Positions 1 through 9,028 are shown, counted from the stretch's first letter. The stretch is DNA of 10,454 bases from Spirogloea muscicola (GCA_009602725.1 WELB01000002.1:1039076-1049529), one strand, 5' to 3'. Made by a program: numbers and translations. Notes: generated by a model from the sequence alone, not told the origin.

Positions 1-358
1 GGCCCTGTCGGCAGCACGGGTACAACCCCACTGGAGGGTGCTTGAGCCATCACAATGTGCAATTGCCGCTTGTTAGTATTAGGGGCCCAATGATGCATCT
101 CCACAGAGTACACCCCCAGCATGCACTTACACTTGAATCAGCCACTTAGTTCCGCATTTGCCAGCTATTCTTGACAGCCAAATGTCGTCTATGACTATGT
201 GAAGGGCCAATAGGATGAGGGAGCTTTCATGTAACATAGGACCCCAGATAAGGCAATCATCAACAGAGCGGGCTACTCCTTTGGAGTATTCATGGAATTT
301 GTTGCTCTGCTCTCTCATTTGTTGCTGTTCCTCTTGTCGCACCTCAAGAGTGAAACAG
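1..358 (+). other. Upstream intron of the MSH1-like gene (no exon recognised)
   Basis: No stretch here aligns in my reading with the part of MSH1 that precedes the first exon I can recognise. The segment is AT-richer than the exons and ends in a pyrimidine-rich run (about 311-345) followed by AG dinucleotides at 347-348, 349-350 and 357-358, which suits the 3' end of an intron. A small piece of the previous exon could lie in the first 40 bases, but I cannot support one. The open frames on both strands look like chance. Confidence 0.45.
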
Positions 359-3300
359 ATGGTGAAGCTTATCCGAGATAGGGAGGCAAATCATGTGGAG
401 CTTGCGCGGGTGTGCCAGCTGGCCGAGGACTTCCTCTGCATGCATGCCAGCGCCGACCTGCGACCCATTGCGGAGTTGCTCCTTGACCCAACGTGGCTTG
501 CCGCTGGCATCCACTTCAACAATGAGCAGCTGGTGGCCCACTAATCTGATCCGCAGTCAGGAAACTTCTTAGCATCGTTCTAGTTTCGTGTGGGCTTGAC
601 ATCATGAGCAAACCTGGTACACTTAGTCCGCTGGCAGTGCCTTGCATAGCAGTATAATTTGCAGATATAAGTCAGACTGTAGTCTCATGGTCATTGAAAA
701 CCTTTAGGGTCCTGTTGATTTGCTGCTGCAGTTGGACGACTGCCAGTATATCGTGGCCAAGGTGAATGATGTGCTGGCGGTGCCAGAGGACCCTGAACAA
801 GCGGTCAGCGTGAGCGAGCACATCCCGGACGACTTCTTCATGGATCATGAGCGCTCATGGAAGGGCAAGGTTATGCGGAAGCACGCTGCTGAGGCATTTG
901 CAAATGTGGACGAGGCCGCAGCTGCCTTGCACAACACGGTGACTGAATTGTGCTGCTTGCTCCTTGCTTCTGCGTAGATAGTAGAAAATTATATGTGTCT
1001 ATTGCACATTCGTATCTGCATATGTCATTCTGGTGACTTGTTGCATGGGTTGAGGTATTTACAACGAGTACATCATGATTGATGTCTGTCAAGTGAAGTG
1101 GATGCTCTGGCTCTTGTTGGCTGCTGCCAGGTGACCGCCGACTTTCTCCCCGTGATCGAGAGGCTGCGGAGCCTGGTTGGACCAGCGTTAGTTACCATCG
1201 CTGGGCGCGCTGAGGTCTGCTACCACCGGGAACAGGGGTTCGTGCTGCTCAAGGCCAAGGGACTGCGCCGCCTATTGGGGGTGAGCACGGACCACTTGTC
1301 TGCCTCGCGGGAGACGTTTGCCCAGCTGATTCACCCCGTTGACAACAAGGGGAAGCGCATGGGCGATGACTGGCACACTACGCCGACAATTGATGGTGCG
1401 GTGCGCAGGTAAGCTCAGGAGAGGCTTGTTAAGTCCTGGACTGCAACCCTTGGTCACGTTAGCCATGCTCATATGGCTTCAATGAGTCTGACTGGCCTGG
1501 TCATGCTTCTGACCAGGTACCACGCTGCAGTTGAAGCGGCGGGAGAGGCTGTGGTGGGCGCCCTGCGCCATCTGACTGGGGACCTCCAGGAGAAGTTGAA
1601 CAGCATCGTTGCCCTCACGGCATTCTCCACAATCTGCAAGACACTATTTGAGCATGTTCGGTACGATGCAGCAACACTGTTGCCCTCCTTGACTTCCTGC
1701 AGATTGACAGCTTAAGATAGACGTGGACTTCTGTGGTCGCTAGCGTCTCTTATGGCTGTACGTGACTGGCGCCATTTGAATTCTGTCTGACACACTCATT
1801 GAGCGTTGACGTTGTTGCTGCCTGGTGTCCCCCATGCAGTGAGAGTCAACGTAAGGGCTGGACGTATCCTACACTTGTTGACAAACCCAGCTCCAAACAG
1901 AAGAGCCCTGCTGTCGAAGACCAAGAACTGCGCTTTGAGGGCCTCGTGCCCTTCTGGCTGGAGCCAATCAGCGGCAGGCAGGTGGCCAATGACATTGCCA
2001 TGTCGTCTATTTTCTTGCTCACTGGGCCCAACGGTGGTGGCAAGTCCTCGCTCTTGCGGTCAACTTGCGCAGCAGCGCTGCTGGCCAGCTGTGGGCTGGC
2101 TGTGCCGGCAAAGTCCGGCATTGTCCCGCCGCTGGACCTGGTGATTATCAGGATGATGTCAGCTGACAGCCCTGCTGATGGGAAAAGCTCCTTCCAGGTA
2201 CTACCTTAGAATAATTTGTCCTACATTCATTGAGATTCATCACAGTGGCATCAGCCTCCGTCACCCTCTTGCTCAAGTCATTACAGATCAGCTAGTCATT
2301 TGGCTAGAGCAGCTAGAAGATCAAGTGTACATCAATGTCATCGTCCACTAACCGCCACGGAGAAATTGGATGGACAATTTCAAGAAATTATGGTGAACTG
2401 TGAAAATCTCAGTTGCACATGGGCTGCAGGTAGAGATGGCGGAGCTGCGGACAATTGAGGTGGAGGCGACAGCGCGCAGCCTCGTGTTCGTGGACGAGCT
2501 CTGCAAGGGCACGGAGGTGACCAAGGGCACGGCCATTGCAGCGGCAGTGCTGGAGGCGCTAGCAGCGCGCCGCTGCCTTGGCATCTTCTCGACGCACCTC
2601 CATGGCCTGCTCGACCACTGGGCCATAGGGACAGTGCCAAGCGGGTGGAATGATGGCGGTCAGCGGGTGGTCCGAAAGGCCATGGGGACAACCGTGCAGG
2701 ATGATGGCCGGCGTGTGCCCACGTGGGTGCTCAGCGACGGCGAGTGCCGCGAGAGCCTGGCGTTTGAGGTTGCTCGGCAGGAGGGCGTCAGCAGCGAGCT
2801 TGTGACGCGCGCTAAGCAGATCTACCATGAGATGACGCATGACGAGACCACCAACACAAATCATTCCAATCAGTCGGAGGAAACCGCTTCAGCGCAAGTT
2901 GCCCCGGCGGTCCTTGCCAAGAACGACGCCATCGTTAGAGTGCCGCAGCGGAAGGTGGTCAAAGACAGTGCTAAAGGCAGGGCCAAGGGCCGACGAGCTG
3001 CGGCAGTCTTGCTGGAGGAGGACATTGTGCTTACAGCCAATCCCAACCCTGAAACTGCAGCTGATATCAGTGAACAAGTTGAAGTAATTCTAACTGTCAA
3101 CAGCCACAGAGGAGGTGAGAAGGTGGACACACAAGTACAGCAGTTGGAAGCTGAATGTGCCTTGTCGTCACAGACTGACAGTGAAGGTGGCGGTTGCAAT
3201 GGAAGCTACCTCAGCTCTTTGGAAACGCTGATCGGCTCCAACGGCTCATCATTGCAATTTGTGATTGAACCATCATCAACATGCAGCACCTATGCCACCA

Positions 3301-4243
3301 GGCCAGCAGAGGCTGGCACTGTCACAGAAACAGTACAGAAGAGCAATTCGGCAGAGAGCAAGGTGGCATGCAATACAAGCAGCAAGGGTATAATGATGGA
3401 CCCATAGCTGTCGGAGCTGCTTATCAATACCCAACTCCATGACACGTGCTGCATATTGTGATTTTCCTTAAGCAAGCTTCAGGGCCAGGGGACTTTAATG
3501 ACATTCTCAGTATCAAGTAGACACTCAGTTTCCAGTGGTCCGCCCTGCAGTCTGTATAGGTGACCTGCACTTGGTGATGGCGGTCTGTGGTCATCTTGTT
3601 ATAACAACCTGCGCAGGAACCTCGATGCAGCATCCCAACTCGCAGCAAGTGGCCGTCTCCTTCAACCTGACTGAGCTGGGCGGCCTCCTCTTGGCGAGCT
3701 ACGGCAACCAAGAGCTTGAGTGGCAGATTGTGATGCCGCGTCAGGTGCCACCGCCGGCAGCCGTCAGTCAGTCCTGCGTCTATGTCATCCACAGGCCTGA
3801 CAATCGATTCTATGTTGGCCAGGTAATTTACCCATTGCCTGGGCGGTCACCTAGCACACTGCATGATTCTGGGGTGAATTGCAATCTTCTTGCTCTCAGC
3901 AGATCCTTCAAAAAATATAGAGTGGACCACATATACATGCAAGTTGACTCAAATCCGTGGTAACCTAGCTACTCCACATGCCTTGACAAGAGGCCTCCTG
4001 TTGCGCGGGCTGGTGATCCAGACGGACAATATCTGGGGGAGGATCAGGGCGCACCGCGCTAAGGGGCTACGTGGGGCAATCATTGCATATGTGCGGATGC
4101 CGGACATGAGCGCAGCGCGCTCTCTAGAGACCGTACTGATTGGCCTGCTGCAGGCGCGCGGGGTTTTGCTCACCAACACGGGGGATGCGTCGCACCGACA
4201 TTTCGGGCTCCGCAACATCCTCATCACAGAACCACCCTTCTGA
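359..4243 (+). CDS. MSH1: MSH1-type organellar MutS homologue with C-terminal GIY-YIG domain, 5'-partial
   Basis: Plant MSH1 acts in mitochondria and plastids in mismatch surveillance and suppression of recombination between repeats. Predicted exons: about 359-532, 732-938, 1131-1408, 1517-1660, 1840-2197, 2430-3362, 3616-3822, 4022-4243; every junction is GT-AG with compatible phase. The first exon start could be 349-359. Seen in order: lever/clamp region (VKLIRDREANH, DPTWLAAG, SWKGKV); ATPase with Walker A TGPNGGGKSS at 2021-2050, DGKSSFQ before the intron at 2198, Walker B LVFVDEL at 2481-2501 and STHLHG at 2589-2606; then a linker of about 180 residues; then GIY-YIG (CVYVIHRPDNRFYVGQ, joined to TDNIWGRIRAHRAKG, with the LETVLI glutamate). 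The stop is TGA at 4241. The boundary 3362/3616 is least certain: without an intron the frame would stop at 3405 and lose the nuclease domain; a phase-0 donor at 3123 is an alternative. Domain identity is near certain; organelle targeting cannot be seen because the N-terminus is outside the window. Confidence 0.93.
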
Positions 4244-4505
4244 GAATCCCGTCACTTGAACGCGCCGCTTACTGTTGGTCTAGCTTAGGTCTTCCATGTG
4301 TATCACCACCTTCTGTGACTTAGGTATGTCTTGCGTAGCTAAGACAATTTGCGCCAGAGCTAAGTGTCTGTTGTTCTTAAATAATCTAAATGATAGTGTG
4401 CCATTGCCCATTGCAAGGCCATCATTGCTAGCTTTCACGGCAGCAGAAGAAATGCAAAATGATCGGATGCCATTGCCTGTTCAAGAAATCCTTAAATCAG
4501 CTCAC

Positions 4506-4510
4506 TTACA
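4506..4510 (-). terminator. Possible TGTAA poly(A) signal of the oxidoreductase gene
   Basis: The minus strand reads TGTAA here, 274 nt beyond the oxidoreductase stop. UGUAA is the usual polyadenylation signal in chlorophyte algae. No TGTAA was seen on the plus strand between 4244 and 4783 for the MSH1-like gene. A five-base match is weak by itself. Confidence 0.3.
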
Positions 4511-4679
4511 GCGAAGCTGGATGGCAAAAGGAAGAACCGTCACACTACAGCTTGCATTATCCTTGGCAGGATCTAGGAGATCACCTAATGATGCACTTGC
4601 CGTTGCACACGCAAAAGAATGCTATGATCTTCCACTGATCTTCCACCGCAGCTAAGATGACGGGTGCAAGTGAGAGGTG

Positions 4680-4702
4680 AGAGGCCATGGGCAATGGCCT
4701 CT
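4680..4702. repeat. Perfect 9-bp hairpin in the convergent spacer
   Basis: AGAGGCCAT (4680-4688) and ATGGCCTCT (4694-4702) are exact reverse complements around the five-base loop GGGCA. It lies about 80 nt beyond the stop of the minus-strand gene, so it would fold in that transcript's 3' UTR, and in the plus-strand transcript if that reads so far. No run of T follows on either strand, so it is not a bacterial-type terminator. Confidence 0.6.
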
Positions 4703-4783
4703 TGCTTGCATTGTCACAGGCCTCTACTGTGGTAGGTCCGTGGTGGAACTGCATTTGTTTGCTTGCACCTTCTTCCAGAGCTT

Positions 4784-7140
4784 TCAGAACTTTGCTGGTG
4801 CACCAATTTTGAAGACAACCTTGCCAATCGCTTTGCGATGGAGCAGTGCTTGAAATGCCTTGTCAGCCTGTCAATGAAAGACACATGGATGAAAGCCCAG
4901 CCAGCAGATGCCGATGAAGTGCACAGTGCTCTATCTAACGAGGCAGGACATTCAGATGCCATGGCATTACCTCCGATAGCGCGTAACAATGAGAGATGTT
5001 GACGGTGAGGTAACCGTCTGCCAGCCACTGGAGAAGCTGTGTCATACTACGGCGCAGGACGGACGGGTTGTTCTTCATATAGCTTCCCCAGAATAGCCCA
5101 TGAATCGTCAGATTCTGCCACAAACCCAACCACGTAAGGCCTCCCACTGATCCACGCAGCATGCCTGATGATTAGAAGGCTCACACGAGCTCATTAAGGA
5201 TGTGCTGACTTGCAGCTTCAAGGTGACTGAAGTGACTGGACACTCAGTTACCTTCACCAGGGCAATGTTGGCCTGGATGCTCGGTATGTCTCCGCTTGCA
5301 AAGCCGATAATCACGACCTGAGCGCCCCAGTTGAGGAGCCTCAAAGCCTCCTTGAAGTGAGACCCTCCCACTGGATCATAGAGAACGTCAACGCCCCTCA
5401 GCTTCCTGAGTCGAAGGAACTCTTTGACACTTGTGTGCAAGTTCGTTTTGCCAGTATCAATGGCACAATCAGCTCCAATGCTCTCAAGGAGAGCCACCTT
5501 CTCCTGTCCTCTGCTATCACAGCGAGTGCAAGGACGTCACTCTACTGATGGGTACTGTGCGCAGCCTAGACAGCTTGTGGATTGAAAGCTGATACAAGGT
5601 TTCTCTGTCACTTGTGGAGCAGTGGACTTGGGGTTCAGGGCACCATCCAGTTGAATCCAGCTAGATCTGGCAGCAGCCTGACCTGGCAGCAGCAATCACT
5701 ACAGCCCCAAATAGCTTCCCTATTTGTACAGCTGCAAGCCCAACCCCTCCAGCTGCTCCTAGCACCAAAAGCACCTACATGAACATGTCCTGTAAGCCTT
5801 CCTAAAGTAGTAGCCTACTTGCAGCTCAAGGGAACTATTTGCTTGACCAGTACCTTGCAACACAATCTGCTGTGCGTTTGTATCAGACCTTTCTCGCTCT
5901 CTGCACATGCACATCATGATAAAATGGTGCTCTGGAATAGATCACCTGTCCTGCTTGCAGCCCAGCTCTGTGGATGAGACCAACATGAGAAGTGCCGAAT
6001 GCTATCGGCAATCCAGCAGAAGGCAGCAAGTCGCACTTCTCTGGAAGGGGAAAGCTGGAAAGTTGCAAAACACATTATCAGCTGGCCATTGCACGAGATT
6101 TATGGTGCTAGATGGCAAGCTCATGATAGGTTTACTGGCATGCTCCTGCTCTAGAGGATTGAAAAGTCAGCTGGGATGCTGGGCACCCAAGGACAAGTCA
6201 AGAATGGCATCCCCACGCAGCAGCAATTCAAGCTGCAGGACTGGAGTCTCATAGCTTACACAGCTGCCTCGTCAGCAAATACCTCCTCCGCGTAGCCGCC
6301 GCCCCCTGTCACTGCGCACACTCTGTCACCTGCTTTGACGCTCTTCACGTTGGCCCCAACCTCCAGCACAACTCCTGAAACCTCAGACCCAGGAACATAA
6401 GGGAGGGTCGGCCTTTCCTAGATCAGCAAGTTGCACTCGTGGTCAGAAGCCGACAATTAGTGATAAACTTGTGAAGGGATTCACATCAGAAGACAACATA
6501 ACAAAGAAATGACTCATGCACCGCAGCAGGCCTTGACCAGACAAATCATACTGACTCGCACGGCTCAGCGATAAGCAGACAGAAAAGGCAACAGCTGCTT
6601 CTTCGTTGCTCTTTAAGATGTTGTTTAATATGTAAGAATCAACAAAGAACAGTTGAATGCGTGGATATGGTACAAAAGAGAGTTGCAGAGTGGGTCTTAC
6701 CTGGTACTTGCCCATGATGATCAGAGCATCTGCAAAGTTGATGCTGGCAGCAGCAACCTTTATGTGGATGGAACTCTCGTGCGGCAGCCTTCTCGGGCGG
6801 GGAAAGTCCTCCTCCAGGCTTAGAGGCGAGTCCTGCTCGGCAACTCGTACAGCAGAGTCACAACAACCATCATGTTGTGCTTCTGCCTTCAACTACTGCA
6901 TTAGGTTACTGGCAGCCCAAATATCTGACCTAAGGTGGGCTCGACGGACAGCATTTTCAAATGGTGTCGAGCGGGCGCGGAACAGCGAAGGCACAAGGCC
7001 ACGCAGCATGTGGAACCCAGCACGATAGAACGCCATGCTGCAGGCGCACTGCCCAACAGATGACAGCCCTGCTGCACGCTCACCTCCGCGGACAGCGGCC
7101 CTGCTGGAATGCCAAGACGGCGACAGACGAGCGCGCGCAT
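4784..7140 (-). CDS. Zinc-free quinone oxidoreductase-like MDR dehydrogenase, complete, 8 exons
   Basis: A medium-chain dehydrogenase/reductase of the quinone oxidoreductase branch, expected to transfer hydride from NAD(P)H to a quinone or enone. Exons in transcription order: 7140-7084, 6832-6701, 6417-6260, 6054-5946, 5774-5683, 5510-5252, 5114-4971, 4867-4784. All introns are GT-AG and the phases join without a break into 1035 nt, 344 residues plus stop, close to the roughly 350 of plant homologues. Visible: N-terminus MRALVCRRLG, then INFADALIIMGKYQ, PYVPGSEVSGVVLEVG and GTSHVGL of the GroES-like half; cofactor loop VLLVLGAAGGVG at about residues 153-164; GVDVLYDPVGG; GFASGDIPSIQANIALVK; TIHGLFWGSY; and HRKAIGKVVF near the end. 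The structural-zinc cysteine cluster of alcohol dehydrogenases is absent. ATG at 7140 has the context CACCATGCG, with an in-frame TGA just upstream (about 7210-7212), which fixes the start. It resembles an Arabidopsis zinc-binding-dehydrogenase-family protein by memory. The substrate is unknown. Confidence 0.93.
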
Positions 7141-7353
7141 GGTGCAGCCTTCAGCAGTGAATGTCGAGTGCTTGGCGGGTGCAGGCCCCAACAGCCTACA
7201 AGAAATCAATCAGTCAAGACTATGTGACAAATCGATGACCAATTGATATCAATGCAGAGTTGACAGCCAGGCACAGAATCTGACAAAGCTTCTGTCTGGA
7301 AGGCTCTTCTGTCTGAGGGACAGCCTGTTGCAACAGCTCAAAAGGCGTGGCTC
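7141..7353 (-). promoter_or_regulatory. 5' UTR / promoter region of the oxidoreductase gene
   Basis: This AT-richer stretch separates the minus-strand start codon from the GC-rich region on the right. On the minus strand a pyrimidine-rich TTTCTTGTAG near 7197-7206 could be a splice acceptor of a 5' UTR intron. It also holds a 12-bp palindrome (7242-7253), a CCAAT on the plus strand at 7239-7243, and a direct repeat CTTCTGTCTG at 7289-7298 and 7306-7315. No TATA box is clear. If the candidate fragment further right is a gene, the segment would be a divergent promoter. Confidence 0.4.
7242..7253. promoter_or_regulatory. 12-bp perfect palindrome ATTGATATCAAT
   Basis: The twelve bases equal their own reverse complement and lie 102 nt upstream of the oxidoreductase ATG. 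A dimeric transcription factor site is possible, but I match it to no known factor. Confidence 0.35.
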
Positions 7354-7433
7354 ATGACGGGTTCAAGCAGGGCGGGGATGCTGCCAAGCCAGCAGGAGCG
7401 CTCCAGGCAGGCGAGCGAGTAGCCCGGCCTGCG

Positions 7434-7463
7434 GCCGCCGCCAGGCCGTTACCTGGCGGCGGC
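7434..7463. repeat. GC-rich hairpin, 12-bp stem, next to a GGC run
   Basis: Bases 7434-7445 pair with 7452-7463 around a six-base loop (CCGTTA). The right side runs into a GGC triplet repeat (about 7455-7472). In the plus-strand frame it would encode an alanine run just before the possible start at 7474. It may be a by-product of triplet expansion. Confidence 0.55.
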
Positions 7464-7473
7464 GGCGGCGGCA

Positions 7474-7693
7474 ATGCGCAATGTGCACTTGGACTGCCCG
7501 AGGTGGTTGTGAATTCCGCGCAGGCTTTCCGGCCAATGCAGCTTTCGTGTATCTAGAAGGCCCAAGGGGCCAAGTACGGAGGCAAGCACATCCGATGACG
7601 TACAGTACCCACTGCGGATTGACCCGCTCAGTGGCCAAGTGGAGCTGGCAGCAGGTCCCCGCCACGCGCCCGCCCCGGCTGGCGGCCCGGCGC
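7474..7693 (+). pseudogene. Unidentified coding-like fragment cut off by a retroelement end
   Basis: A plus-strand frame starts at ATG 7474 (MRNVHLDCP), after an alanine run. It meets a stop at 7510 unless a 54-nt GT-AG intron, 7503-7556, is removed; the phases on both sides agree. It then reads RPKGPSTEASTSDDVQYPLR and on through LSGQVELAAGP to a proline/alanine/glycine-rich piece. Codon choice in 7594-7690 looks like coding sequence, while the other five frames do not. At 7694 it runs into the TTC-rich end of an antisense retroelement, so the original continuation is lost or displaced. A small upstream frame at 7354-7422 (22 codons) lies in the same frame. The intron is shorter than the others here, which weakens the model. 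I recognise no family. It could be a real gene fragment, part of an unrelated retroelement, or chance. Confidence 0.3.
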
Positions 7694-7972
7694 AGAAGAA
7701 GCAAGTGCTCGCCCATAGAGAAGAGGGGCTGGCAAAAGAGGAAGCGCTAAGAAACCAAAGCACACAAAGAAAGAAAGCAGCTACAAATTACTCAGTAACC
7801 CCTGCTAAGCAGCCGCAAATCAGAGAGGCTAGGGTCCTGGAAGTGGGTCCCCTGGACAGAGCCAGAGGCAGCAGCGAGGGCTCTCCCGGCACGAAGGTGC
7901 AGCGCACGGGCCATGGACCTCTGCAGCGAGACGGCCAAGCGCATGCGATACACTTGCGCCAGCGACCCGGCT
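7694..7972 (-). mobile_element. 5'-truncated LINE-like 3' end (fragment T1)
   Basis: On the minus strand this fragment starts inside the element's last coding segment (AGSLAQVYRMRLAVSLQRSM...), keeps that frame open to the C-terminus SDLRLLSRGY and its TGA at 7794-7792, and continues through a 3' UTR to a TTC-rich end at 7694. The 3' UTR has AGCGCTTCC and then half of the family hairpin (GGGGCTGG at about 7724-7731 on plus, partner lost), so it carries an internal deletion. The tail protein matches fragment T3 (8468-9028) at most positions: AGSLAQV[YF]RMRLA, then GRALAAASG and SDL[RH]LL[ST]RGY. A shared 3' end with variable 5' truncation is typical of non-LTR retrotransposons. Confidence 0.72.
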
Positions 7973-8259
7973 GGCAAAGCCAACCCAAAATGAATGTCCT
8001 ATGGACAATGTCCAAAGCCAAAGAAAGAAGTGCCGAAAAAAGGACTTCACTGCAAAGCGCGAGACGGTGCAGAGAAAGATGCAGATGGATGCTCAGTATC
8101 CACGTGTGAGCAACAGCAGATCAGAGTGACTCGAAGCAGGAAAAGCGGCACTCTGCCGAGACCCGGAAGCAGCAGCCACAGCACGGCCAGCGCGCGCGTG
8201 GAACGCATAAGCCAAAGAAGAAAGCGCGGCCAGATTGACTGGTGGCTGGGAAAGGCCAG
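7973..8259 (-). mobile_element. Retroelement 3' UTR-like remnants between T1 and T2
   Basis: On the minus strand the segment starts next to T2 with a hairpin (GGCTGG at 8244-8249, CCAGCC at 8256-8261 on plus) followed by the CCACCAGTCAATCTGG form of the 3' end and TTTCTTCT near 8212-8220. It ends, against T1, with CATTCATTTTGGGTTGGC, the left half of another family hairpin, which joins T1 through the shared bases GCC. The 190 bases in between (about 8005-8205) match no other copy in the window and have no convincing frame. They could be older element or host DNA. Confidence 0.5.
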
Positions 8260-8485
8260 CCCAAAGGAATGGACAAGGTCTGAAGGAGCCGGAGTGCGAA
8301 TGACGAGGACTAAGACATCAGCCAGGGAACTCTCAGTAACCTCTAGTCAGGAGATGCAAGTCTAAGTAGCTAGCCGGCAGATGTCGCTCTGACGGAAGCC
8401 GGAGGCCGCCGCCAAAGCTCGGCCTGCGCGCAAGTGAACCGCGAAGGCAAGGGACCGCTGCATCAAGATGGCCAATCGCGTTCAG
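8260..8485 (-). mobile_element. 5'-truncated LINE-like 3' end (T2), left arm of an inverted repeat
   Basis: Minus-strand fragment starting at the equivalent of FRMRLAIS and ending after the stop-codon region (TGA at 8335-8333) plus about 70 nt of 3' UTR. It is close to identical with the right arm at 8871-9099 in inverse orientation. Compared with T3 it lacks about four bases near 8377-8381, which shifts the frame and brings in a TAG before the usual end, so this copy is broken. Its 5' end at about 8485 is the junction with the plus-strand element T3. Confidence 0.7.
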
Positions 8486-9028
8486 AATACCAGCATCATA
8501 CCTCCAACCGCTGGGGCGGATGGCCGCATTCACACCCGGCGCGCCGATCTTGTCGCCAGCGCGCTCGGCGGGGGGCCTCGGCTCATCGCCGACGTTGTCA
8601 CGACTGACTGCTTTGTTTCCAGCAGCGCCAAACGCTCGTCGGAGGAGGCGAGCTACGCAGTCTGCCAAGCGGCGGGCGCAAAGGAACGGAAGTACTCGGA
8701 CCACCCGGTGGAAGACGAGTTTGTTCCACTGGCAGTCGACGTGCACGGAGCCTTTGGCACAAAATGGATTGCCTTGCTTCGCCGCCTTGCGCGGCGTGCA
8801 GCGGCCCGCCGCCTCGGGCAGCTGGGCGAGCAGCCCAGCTTCAATGTCGCCGGGTCCCTCGCTCAGGTCTTCCGAATGCGTTTGGCCATCTCGATGCAGC
8901 GGTCCCTTGCCTTCGCGGTTCACTTGCGCGAAGGCCGAGCTTTGGCGGCGGCCTCCGGCTTCTGTCAGGGCGACGTCTTTCCGCCGGCTAGCTACTCAGA
9001 CTTGCATCTCCTGACTAGAGGTTACTGA
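8468..9028 (+). pseudogene. C-terminal restriction-like endonuclease (RLE) region of a non-LTR retrotransposon polyprotein (T3)
   Basis: An open frame of 186 codons. The first six or so residues come from the inverted T2 arm; the element begins near 8486. What follows looks like the nuclease segment found after the reverse transcriptase in RLE-type elements and in related algal polyproteins: RRADLVA with an acidic residue at D27, LIADVVTTD with D42, an AKERKY block with K75, and EFVPLAVDVHGAFG with D91, then basic LLRRLARRAAARR and the terminal FRMRLAISMQRSLA segment. I infer a PD-(D/E)XK fold with D27, D42 and nearby residues as candidate metal ligands; this is pattern recognition, not alignment. 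The reverse transcriptase is missing upstream, so the copy is 5'-truncated and cannot move by itself. It ends SDLHLLTRGY-stop at 9026-9028. An open frame in a truncated copy suggests recent insertion. Confidence 0.62.

Larger units (their letters stand above)
4244..4783. other. Convergent 3' spacer between MSH1-like and oxidoreductase genes
   Basis: The two genes end tail to tail 540 nt apart, so this stretch should hold both 3' UTRs and poly(A) sites. A 119-codon plus-strand frame (4296-4655) is open but shows no family I recognise and no splice sites linking it to the neighbour, so I treat it as untranslated. A small hairpin and a possible poly(A) signal are listed separately. No RNA gene was recognised. 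Confidence 0.6.

Noticed and set aside
1-40. End of the preceding MSH1 exon
   Set aside because: None of the three frames resembles the part of MSH1 expected before VKLIRDREANH, and no strong donor follows.
1806-2144. Plus- and minus-strand frames over the Walker A exon
   Set aside because: They are shadows of the MSH1 frame, which carries all conserved motifs.
3405-3407. TAG as the end of the MutS-like gene
   Set aside because: The GIY-YIG exons that follow are in order, on the same strand and complete, and the MutS/GIY-YIG fusion is diagnostic of MSH1. An intron removing the TAG is more likely.
7639-8109. A 156-codon plus-strand open frame
   Set aside because: It is antisense to T1 and its 3' UTR. 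Only the part before 7694 looks coding, and that is listed as a fragment.
8333-8923. A 196-codon minus-strand open frame
   Set aside because: It is the antisense of the nuclease-like T3 frame for most of its length; only its last part overlaps the T2 tail, in a shifted frame.
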